A stretch of DNA of 64,000 nt from Holophagae bacterium (GTDB lineage Bacteria > Acidobacteriota > Holophagae > Acanthopleuribacterales > Acanthopleuribacteraceae), in NCBI GenBank assembly GCA_030429565.1, contig JAUIFE010000002.1, positions 620,001-684,000 of the forward strand, given 5' to 3'. The translations under genes and the position numbers were made by a program. Of the stretch, positions 45,278 through 52,078 are shown piece by piece. The notes beneath the pieces are model-generated. The model did not search any database. It saw only the letters and a program-made list of their open reading frames with translations, and was not told where the DNA came from. Positions within the stretch are counted from its first letter, which is position 1; every line of letters starts with the position of its first letter.

Positions 45278-45793
45278 CTAGTAGGCGTCGTTCGCTTCCA
45301 ATTGATCGAAAAGCTGCTGTACGCCGATATCACTAAAGGTTGCTTCTTCGTCCAAACGTTCGATCAACTCGATCATGACGCCGGATTGTGGATTGCGCTT
45401 CAGGAAAACCTGTTTCAAACCAGGGCTTTCTATCAGTCGGGTTTCAAGGGCTACGCCGGATTTTTCCAGCGTGGGAACCAACTCTTCTAAGTTTTTGACT
45501 TGAATCGCATAGTGCTGGACCCCGTGGCCAAAGTTCTCCAGGAAACGGGTCACCTGGGAGTCCGGCGTGGTGCCTTCTAGCAACACAACCGTCAAACCCG
45601 GTGCTTCCATGACGGCGGACAACATGCCGGTCTTTTTGCCTTTGGTTTCGCGACGTTCGGTTAAGGTGAACCCTAAAAAATCGCGGTACCAAGCAATCGA
45701 GGATTCCAAGTCGGCAACGGCAATGGCGAGGTGATCGAGGGCGAGAAAATGCTCGGAAACGGCGGTTGGCGTCTCTAAAGCTTTTGGAAACAT
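45278..45793 (-). CDS. VOC-superfamily (glyoxalase/dioxygenase-fold) protein, 171 aa
   Basis: ATG at 45793 has AAGGA about 8 nt upstream and is preferred to a 50-codon longer reading whose extra N-terminus looks non-native. Two beta-alpha-beta-beta-beta halves are visible: DHLAIAVADLESSIAWYRDFLGF with a metal-type His, LTVVLLEG, then GHGVQHYAIQVKNLEELV with a second His, and GVMIELIERL ending in the usual metal Glu. This resembles the small epimerase/isomerase or hydroxymandelate-synthase-like half of the VOC superfamily. It is the first gene of the biosynthetic operon, 186 bp ahead of the Ldh2-type gene. Roles in precursor supply, self-protection (bleomycin-resistance type) or epimerisation are all possible; none is shown. 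Confidence 0.8.
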   Translation of the reverse strand: MFPKALETPTAVSEHFLALDHLAIAVADLESSIAWYRDFLGFTLTERRETKGKKTGMLSAVMEAPGLTVVLLEGTTPDSQVTRFLENFGHGVQHYAIQVKNLEELVPTLEKSGVALETRLIESPGLKQVFLKRNPQSGVMIELIERLDEEATFSDIGVQQLFDQLEANDAY

Positions 45794-46013
45794 AGGTCTA
45801 TCCTTCGTAGCTACTGCCGATTGGGCAATAGTTTGCACAGAACGCAACGCCGTGAAAAACGGGCATTCCGTTGGGTAAGGGTTCCTTTTCGCGAATAAGA
45901 AGCAGCCTCGGTTCTTTTGCCTAGGCACACGGCTGTCAAACATCGCCGTCCTGATGGACGCCGGGGATTTAGAACTTGGATTTGAGAGACTTCGTTTTTG
46001 TGTTTTCCCGGTT
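45794..46013 (-). promoter_or_regulatory. Spacer upstream of the biosynthetic operon; likely promoter region
   Basis: This 220-bp stretch separates the beta-propeller gene from the VOC gene, both on the minus strand, and is the only sizeable gap upstream of the operon. A TTGACA hexamer lies on the minus strand at 45939-45934, but the sequence 17 bp downstream (AAGAAC) is a poor -10, so no sigma70 promoter can be assigned. A small perfect 5-bp hairpin, CGTCC-TGAT-GGACG, sits at 45947-45960. No coding sequence is evident. Confidence 0.3.
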
Positions 46014-47069
46014 TTAACCTTCGGGAACAGGGAACTTCAGTTCGCTTACCGAGAAGTCGCCTTTTTCGTTGATTTGGGCGGCGAAGATGCGCCCATTGAT
46101 GCTTTGGATGCGACCGCCTTGACCCAATTTCAACGCAACCGATCCCAAGGTTTTACCGTTCTCATCGATCATGATGCCGCTGATATTTTGGTGAACCGGG
46201 GATTGGCTTAGAACCAGAAAACGTTGATGGGTAAGGGGCAGAATATCGGTGTAGTAAGGTTGGTATTCCGGGAACTCGGCTTTGTAGGCCTCATTCCCCT
46301 TCAGCCAAGGGAACGACAAAAACTCCTCGCGATCCGCTTCGGTCACCGGCTTGCGGCCTTTCTTAAAACGAACCGTGCGAATTTTTTTGCCGTCCAGATC
46401 ATACAGATCAAATTCAGGTGCGAGGTTGCGGCCTACCAAGATGTGGTCTCCGTGGGCGTCGGCATGAAGGGCCGGGTAGGCCCAAAAGGCGTTGACCGTC
46501 CAGCCATGGCGCTTTCCGTTGACCATGCGTGGCACAAAGTCACCCTCCGGGACCGTAAAAATCGTTGCTTTGTCGACCAGCTCATAGGACATCAGCTTCA
46601 GTTCACTGACCGGCGGTCGTTGGCTGTAGTTTTGGCTGTAGGTCACATAGGACTTTTTCGTGCGCTGAAAAAATGCCGGGATCGCGCCTTCCTTGCCGTA
46701 ACGAATGTCTTCAACCGGCTTGCCGGCCAACGTGTAGACATGAATCAATTTACGCGGTCCTTCGAAAACGCGGACGTGATCGTCGGTGATGTTGAGGAAG
46801 GCTTCTCGCGCACTGTACTTGGTGAAGGCAAACTCACCTGGTCCTTCCCCCTTTTTGCCGATGGTGCGCAAGAACTTCCCTTCACGATCCCAAACAAAGA
46901 CAGTGCATGCCAAGGAATCAAGAACATACAGGTTGCCCTCTTTATCCAACGCCATGTCGATGGGATTTTCCAAAAATTGCGTCGTGTCCTTGCTCGGCAG
47001 CGTGAACTGAACCGCCTTTTCGTGAGGAATGGTGATTAAGAACAGTGAAAACAGAGATAGGAGCATCAT
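46014..47069 (-). CDS. Exported 6-bladed beta-propeller (NHL-like) protein, 351 aa
   Basis: A short hydrophobic N-terminus (MMLLSLFSLFLITIP) looks like a signal peptide. It is followed by repeats of the type NPIDMALDKEGNLYVLDSLACTVFVWDREGKFLRTIG and GEGPGEF, typical of 6-bladed propellers of the NHL/TolB-like class. ATG at 47069 has GAGAGG 5 nt upstream; a second ATG directly follows. Such proteins are usually secreted or periplasmic binding scaffolds; no catalytic residues can be assigned. It lies between the exporter gene (63 bp away) and the biosynthetic operon on the same strand, so co-transcription with the exporter is likely. A role in the pathway is unproven. Confidence 0.7.
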   Translation of the reverse strand: MMLLSLFSLFLITIPHEKAVQFTLPSKDTTQFLENPIDMALDKEGNLYVLDSLACTVFVWDREGKFLRTIGKKGEGPGEFAFTKYSAREAFLNITDDHVRVFEGPRKLIHVYTLAGKPVEDIRYGKEGAIPAFFQRTKKSYVTYSQNYSQRPPVSELKLMSYELVDKATIFTVPEGDFVPRMVNGKRHGWTVNAFWAYPALHADAHGDHILVGRNLAPEFDLYDLDGKKIRTVRFKKGRKPVTEADREEFLSFPWLKGNEAYKAEFPEYQPYYTDILPLTHQRFLVLSQSPVHQNISGIMIDENGKTLGSVALKLGQGGRIQSINGRIFAAQINEKGDFSVSELKFPVPEG

Positions 47070-47132
47070 AAAGGCCTCTCATGCTGGTAAATGTTGCGCG
47101 TGTGTGCGTGGCGGAACCACGCTTTTGAGGTT

Positions 47133-48821
47133 TTAGGCCGTCGCCAGACTTTGGGCCACATGCGGGTAAAATTGTTCGACCGCCGTTGCACCCGGCAGGT
47201 CAAACGCCACTTGGCCGTAATCCATTTTGATAATGCGGTCGGCGCAACCGTAATATTGGTCGTCGTGGGTGATGACCAGTACTGTTTTTCCCGCCGCTTT
47301 TAGCTCTGGCAAAATGGCGCTGTAAAAGATTTCTTTAAACAGGGGATCTTGATCGGCGGCCCATTCGTCGAACAAGTAAATGGGCCGGTCTTCCAGATAG
47401 GCGGACAGCAACGCCAGTCGCTTGCGCTGCCCGGTCGAAAGATCGAGTGTCGAAAGAGTCCGGTTCTTCAAGTGGACCTTCTGATTCAGTTGGAGGCGAG
47501 CCAAATAGTCTTCAGCCCGCTCTTCTTTTTCCGGCGGACAGATATCCGTCAGGTTTTCGAACAAGAAGAAGTCGGCGAACACGGATGAAAAGAGCTGTCG
47601 GTAAGAACTGCGTGTGTCATCGGATAATGGGCGCCCGTCAAGCAATAAGCTGCCACCGTCCGGCTTGTAGAGGCCCAACAGCAACTTGGCAAGCGTGGTT
47701 TTACCGCTGCCGTTGCCGCCAACCAGAAAAATCAGCTCGCCGGGGTGAAGGGTCAGGTTGAGAGGACCAACACTAAAGGCGCGGTCACGGTCCGGGTTGC
47801 GATGGGTATGGGTTAAGTCGCGGCACTCGATGGAACCCCAGCTTTCGGGCGTCGCCACCGGGGTGTCGACCTCGGGCTCTGGATCGTAGTAACGATCAAT
47901 GCCCAGTTCACCGAGTCGCTGATGGGAAATCGCGGCTTGGGCAAATACCGGTAAGGCGTTTGTTAAACCTTCGAGTGGCATCGCCAAGTACAACACGGTC
48001 ATTGCCGCGCCGGCCAACACCGGCTGGATTTGGCCGCTGTTTAGGCTCAGGTGCGCCGGCAAAATGAAAATTAAACAGCCAAGTGAGGAAAATAAAATGA
48101 ACTGTCCCATGCTGCCGGCCAGCGCAAAGTGCGCTTCGCCCCAAATGCGTTTGTGTTGATAAGAAGCGCTGAGGTCTTTGAGTCGGCCTAGAAAGGACCG
48201 GCTTTTGTTTTGATGGAGGCGCAGTTCCTTGGCGCCGAGGGTTAAGGCTCGGAACTCTTTGAAAAAATGATCTTTGTGAGCCCGTGCCGCTTCGAAACAA
48301 TGATTGGCTTTGCCCGCTGCAATCACGTAAATCGACATCCCGATGACGGTGAACACCAAAGAACCCAGGCCGATGGCTACGTGCAAGTAAAACAGGTAGA
48401 TAAAGCCGCCAAGCACGATGGTGCTGTTCATACACAGGACCGGCGACGCCGAAAGGGCCATGCTCAGTGTCTGGATGTCGTGGGTTAAGAGGCTGAGAAT
48501 GCGGTTGGGCCCCTTTGCCTCCAGCTCCTCGAGTGGCAAGCGCAGCAAACGACGGCCCAGCTTCATCCGCAGGTCAAACACAATGCGGCTGGAAAGATAG
48601 GTCAACAGTACCTGGCTTAGGATTCGCATCAGCGGTAATCCCAGGCAGAACACCACAAACATCAGCGCTGTCTGACCATCGGCGCGCCCGGTCTTGCTGA
48701 TACCATGGTTGACCAGAGCAATCAGCAGGGTGTTGGCTGCACCAGTCAACAGGCCGGCCAAGACGGCAACCGAAATCAGTGCCGGGGCATAGGAAAACAA
48801 AAAGCGAAGAAGCCGCAACAT
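47133..48821 (-). CDS. Cyclic-peptide-type ABC exporter, fused membrane and ATPase domains (562 aa)
   Basis: About 320 N-terminal residues hold roughly six membrane segments (SYAPALISVAVLAGLLTG, LMFVVFCLGLPLM, NSTIVLGGFIYLFYLHVA, LGSLVFTVIGMSIYVIA, and others). The ATPase domain has Walker A GGNGSGKTTL, signature LSTGQRKRLAL, Walker B IYLFDEWAADQDP and the switch His in VITHDD. The DEWAADQDP form and the size match SyrD/PvdE-like exporters of siderophores and lipopeptides (cyclic-peptide exporter family). Given the adjacent operon, it most likely moves the lipopeptide or its precursor from cytoplasm to periplasm, and may confer self-resistance. A DNA spacer of about 1.1 kb lies upstream of its start. 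Confidence 0.9.
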   Translation of the reverse strand: MLRLLRFLFSYAPALISVAVLAGLLTGAANTLLIALVNHGISKTGRADGQTALMFVVFCLGLPLMRILSQVLLTYLSSRIVFDLRMKLGRRLLRLPLEELEAKGPNRILSLLTHDIQTLSMALSASPVLCMNSTIVLGGFIYLFYLHVAIGLGSLVFTVIGMSIYVIAAGKANHCFEAARAHKDHFFKEFRALTLGAKELRLHQNKSRSFLGRLKDLSASYQHKRIWGEAHFALAGSMGQFILFSSLGCLIFILPAHLSLNSGQIQPVLAGAAMTVLYLAMPLEGLTNALPVFAQAAISHQRLGELGIDRYYDPEPEVDTPVATPESWGSIECRDLTHTHRNPDRDRAFSVGPLNLTLHPGELIFLVGGNGSGKTTLAKLLLGLYKPDGGSLLLDGRPLSDDTRSSYRQLFSSVFADFFLFENLTDICPPEKEERAEDYLARLQLNQKVHLKNRTLSTLDLSTGQRKRLALLSAYLEDRPIYLFDEWAADQDPLFKEIFYSAILPELKAAGKTVLVITHDDQYYGCADRIIKMDYGQVAFDLPGATAVEQFYPHVAQSLATA

Positions 48822-49936
48822 GGAATTTTTCTCCGAATGGGGCGCCGGTCAAGTATGCCGGACTAAAAAAGGGTTCTAAAACGAACACCCAAAACTGATT
48901 TAAGAAGTGAAAAACTGAACCAAGCGCGAAGAAACGCTATGTTTCATGTTTTTTTAGAGTTACAAACTCGGACCGCTTGTTTACGTGAAACCAGCTAAGT
49001 TGAGGTAAAAAAAACGGGTTAAAGAAGTTTTTAACTCTATCCTGAGAGTGAAATCTAAGGAAACTTGACGCTCCTTGAGATTTGCAGCTCTCATCGTAGT
49101 CCCTCACTGAGGCTTTTGCAACACGATTTAGGTAAAACTCAGGACAGCTTCTACACGTGAACAAGCATCAAAACCACCGCTTAAGCAGCCAACCTGTGGT
49201 GGCCAACCAAACCAAAATCAGGCGGTTTGGTTGGTTGTGGCTACATAATTAAATAGGTTGTGAGCAATCAGACAAAAAAGAAAGTTGTCAGCCGTCACCT
49301 TGGTCAAGGCGGCGTTTTTCGGCACAATCGAAAGCTAAAACATGGCGGGCCGCGAAGAGTGGCGGCTGTCTAAACCATGAAGTTAAAACTGGTTTTTTTC
49401 GAATAAAGATCCTCGGGGGGGAATAAAGGGCCGTCACAGGATGGCGGAATCGACGATGTTGGGGTCGGTGCCGGCGGGTTTGGAAAATGGAAGCCGTCGT
49501 GGCCGTTCGCTGGGTGAAGGAATCGATGCGCTATGCTGTTTGTCAAGCAAAGCGTAAAAATGACGAAAAGATACGGCGCGACATGGCTTAAGTGGTCCCG
49601 GTTAAAATGATCCTTGAATTCGGTGAAGACATCGACTAATCTAGCGCTGTTTAAAAAAAACAGCATTTTTCCTCTAGATGATCTTAAAAAAACTTGCTGG
49701 GAAATTTCTAAAATTGCTAATTTTGCGTGAGCCCTAAGTAATTTCTGAGAGTGAAAAACGGCTGTTCTACTGAAAGCCCTCGTCATTTAGACCTTTTCTC
49801 GTCGACTTCAAGAGCGCTTCTTGTTAGCTGTGGACTGGGTTTGGTTGCGTTTGGTCTCCTGGTTTTTCCAGGTTATGCCAACGACACCACGTTTCAGCCG
49901 TAAAGTTTGCCTATATTTTGGGTATCGGATGGAATC
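48822..49936. other. Divergent intergenic spacer, about 1.1 kb, AT-richer than its surroundings
   Basis: No convincing gene is present. Short open frames at 48937-49164 and 49370-49786 (minus) lack family resemblance, coding-like composition and good start sites. The region lies between the exporter (leftward) and the M28 peptidase (rightward), so promoters for both should be here. The one clear structure is the 11-bp inverted repeat listed separately. Runs of A and T around 49640-49700 are noticeable. Confidence 0.6.
49203..49234. repeat. Perfect 11-bp inverted repeat (hairpin) in the divergent spacer
   Basis: Left arm CCAACCAAACC (49203-49213), right arm GGTTTGGTTGG (49224-49234), 10-nt loop. 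No T-run follows on either strand, so it is not a standard intrinsic terminator. It could be an operator, an RNA hairpin in a 5' leader, or a chance repeat. Confidence 0.65.
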
Positions 49937-51610
49937 ATGGATCAAAAGAAATGGATTTGGGGTGCAATCTGCTGTATGTCACTTGTGACCGCGTGGATTT
50001 CCCTGCAACGAACAGAAGTAATTGATAATAAACAAGAAATTGACCTGGTTCAACTGCGCGATCACGTTGCCGAACTGGCATCTGCACCGAGGGTTCCCAA
50101 GTCCGACACCCACCGCGCGGCACTTGATCGCATGGCGCAAGAACTCACCGACCTTGGCATCGCCGCCGAGATTCACGAGCGCGTCTTCACCGTCAGCAAA
50201 CCCGGCTTTCACAAATCCCGGGACGTTCGCAACCTACTGATCCACCTCCCTGGCCAAAACCCGGAACATTCGATCCTGTTTTCGGCCCACTACGATACGG
50301 TCGAAGGTTCACCTGGCGCCGGCGATAACGCCGCCGCTGTCGTTTCCTTGTTCCAAGCGGTTAAGATTCTCCATTCTGAGAAAGGTTTCCAGCACGACTT
50401 GTACTTCCTCTTTTCGGATGAAGAAGAGGCCGGATTGTTTGGCATGCGCGCTTTTGTTGAACAAAATCCCGCCGCCGAGAATCTATCGCTTGTTTTTAAT
50501 TTCGATGGGCGTGGCAATAGCGGGCCCGTTCTGATGTTCGAAACCAGCGACAACAACGATTGGCTCGTCCAGCAATTCGCGCGCGCCACCAAAGCTGCCA
50601 ACGCCCATTCGCTTAGCAACAACATTTACAAGTTGATGCCCAACTTCACCGATTTCACCGTGTTTAAACGCAAGCGACCCGATGTGCAGGGTCTTAACTT
50701 TGCCCATATCGAAGGGCCCCTGGCCTATCATTCCACCGCGGATGTGGTTGAGCACTTGGATGAAGCTGTCATGTTGCACCAAACCCGCTTGGTTTTGGAT
50801 CTCGCGCGTTGGTTTGGCAATATTGCCGACATCCAGACTTCGGCGAGTGATCGCGTTTACTTCTGCCTGCCGGGTTTGGGCATGGTCGGCTATGCGGCGA
50901 CTACCGCCAAAGCCTTGCTCGCACTGATTGTGGTTTCCTTTGCCGGTCTGTGGTTTCTTTGGACACGCCGCTTCGCGCTAAAAACCGGCTTGGTTCTGAA
51001 AAGCGCCGGTGCTTTTGTCGCGTCACTGGTGCTTACCTTGTTGCTGTTTTTGGGGTTGGGCCTGCTTGCCATTCAAGTTCTTCCCGGCCTCGGCGATTCC
51101 GACATCGGTCATCCGGCCAACACCATGGTTTACCTCGGTTTATTGGCTGTTACCTTTATCATTGTGTATGGATTTAGCGCCCGCTTTTTGCTGAAACGGT
51201 TTGAGGCGCCCGCCTTGATGCTCGGTAAAGCCTTGGTTTTGTTTTTGTTGAGTCTGGCAGGGAGCCTGTTGTTGCCAGGGGCGAATTTCCTCTTTTGCCT
51301 GCCGATGATTGCCACTTTGGCGGCGTTTTTCGGTTTATTGGGCAGTCGTCAGCCGGTCGCTCACAGTGTTGCCGCCGGAATCAGCGTCCTGGTTGCGCTT
51401 TTGATTTGGGTTCCAATTTTGCGCGATGTCTACCTGGGCCTTGGTTTTTTCATGCTGCACGGCTTGGCTATTTTCGCCATAGTTGCTCTGGCTTATGCCT
51501 ACACGCCGCTCTTTTTACTCGGCTATGATTCCGCTGCCTCCATGGTTGCTGAAAACTCAGAATCCGTGATCGGTTCTGATGAGGGTACCTTGGATGGTGC
51601 TCTCAGCTAG
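49937..51610 (+). CDS. Membrane-bound M28-family zinc metallopeptidase (557 aa)
   Basis: ATG at 49937 (GGATGG about 5 nt upstream) is preferred over an in-frame TTG at 49907. An N-terminal membrane anchor (IWGAICCMSLVTAWISL) precedes an M28 catalytic domain: H118 and D130 in FSAHYDTVEGSPGAGDN, E163/E164 in SDEEEAGLFG, D190 in FNFDGRG, and the last ligand His in LAYHSTADVVEHL. All five expected metal/catalytic positions are present. After about residue 300 come around seven hydrophobic segments, the layout of endoplasmic-reticulum-aminopeptidase-like M28 proteins. The catalytic domain should face the periplasm. An MbtH gene follows 75 bp downstream, so the peptidase may be tied to the peptide pathway (precursor trimming, activation, or self-protection); that link is inference from position only. 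Confidence 0.9.
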   Translation: MDQKKWIWGAICCMSLVTAWISLQRTEVIDNKQEIDLVQLRDHVAELASAPRVPKSDTHRAALDRMAQELTDLGIAAEIHERVFTVSKPGFHKSRDVRNLLIHLPGQNPEHSILFSAHYDTVEGSPGAGDNAAAVVSLFQAVKILHSEKGFQHDLYFLFSDEEEAGLFGMRAFVEQNPAAENLSLVFNFDGRGNSGPVLMFETSDNNDWLVQQFARATKAANAHSLSNNIYKLMPNFTDFTVFKRKRPDVQGLNFAHIEGPLAYHSTADVVEHLDEAVMLHQTRLVLDLARWFGNIADIQTSASDRVYFCLPGLGMVGYAATTAKALLALIVVSFAGLWFLWTRRFALKTGLVLKSAGAFVASLVLTLLLFLGLGLLAIQVLPGLGDSDIGHPANTMVYLGLLAVTFIIVYGFSARFLLKRFEAPALMLGKALVLFLLSLAGSLLLPGANFLFCLPMIATLAAFFGLLGSRQPVAHSVAAGISVLVALLIWVPILRDVYLGLGFFMLHGLAIFAIVALAYAYTPLFLLGYDSAASMVAENSESVIGSDEGTLDGALS

Positions 51611-51685
51611 CGTCCGGCCGCAACGGCCATCAATTGAATTTTTTGGTTTTTAACCTAGGATTGTTTCCATCGAAAGGAGAAAGAT

Positions 51686-51910
51686 ATGAGTCAGAACGAA
51701 ATTGTCACGGAAGCAACTTTTGTGGTCGTCTTCAACCACGAGGAGCAGTATTCAATCTGGGAGAGCGATCGCGAACTGCCGTTAGGCTGGACCGCCGAAG
51801 GTTTTTCCGGTTCGCGCCAAGCGTGCCTCGATTACATTGATAAAACCTGGACCGACATGCGTCCCAAATCCCTGCGCGAAGTGCAGCCGACAGCCGCGGC
51901 AAGTGCATAA
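51686..51910 (+). CDS. mbtH: MbtH-like NRPS accessory protein (74 aa)
   Basis: The family signature is complete: NHEEQYSIW, a P-L-G-W step, then ACLDYI and WTDMRPKSL at the C-terminus. MbtH proteins bind NRPS adenylation domains and are needed for folding or full activity of many of them. A strong RBS (AAGGAG, 7 nt before ATG) supports the start. It lies on the opposite strand to the synthetases, directly behind the M28 peptidase, and is the last gene before a hairpin terminator. It is the only MbtH candidate in the window and presumably serves the eight A domains seen here; being in a separate transcript, its supply may be set independently. Confidence 0.97.
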   Translation: MSQNEIVTEATFVVVFNHEEQYSIWESDRELPLGWTAEGFSGSRQACLDYIDKTWTDMRPKSLREVQPTAAASA

Positions 51911-51975
51911 CCAGCAGAACCCAAGGTCTCGTTGAGGCCTGTCTCGGGTTTTGATCTATCGAAACCCTAATCAGG

Positions 51976-52028
51976 AAAAGCGTTGTAAAGGAAGCCCTTA
52001 GGGCTTTCCCTTTCAACGCTTTTTTTTA
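51976..52028 (+). terminator. Rho-independent terminator after mbtH, possibly bidirectional
   Basis: A long stem pairs AGCGTTG (51979-51985) with CAACGCT (52014-52020) and AAGCCC with GGGCTT around the loop, followed by a run of eight T. It lies between two converging transcripts (mbtH on plus, the VWA gene on minus). The minus-strand reading has only a short T-run after the stem. Confidence 0.9.
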
Positions 52029-52078
52029 TTGGTTGAGGGCGGCGGCTAAAAGTGCCGAGAAGCCGCCTTCATGACAGC

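Noticed and set aside
1-45793. Mobile elements, tRNA genes or CRISPR arrays
   Set aside because: No transposase-like protein, tRNA-like cloverleaf or regularly spaced repeat was noticed; the repetitiveness here is that of homologous NRPS modules.
45911-45939. sigma70 promoter with TTGACA upstream of the VOC gene
   Set aside because: The -10 position (AAGAAC) is too far from consensus, so only a general promoter region is listed.
49370-49786. 138-codon minus-strand open frame in the 1.1-kb spacer
   Set aside because: Low-complexity and atypical composition, no SD, no recognisable domain; treated as non-coding.
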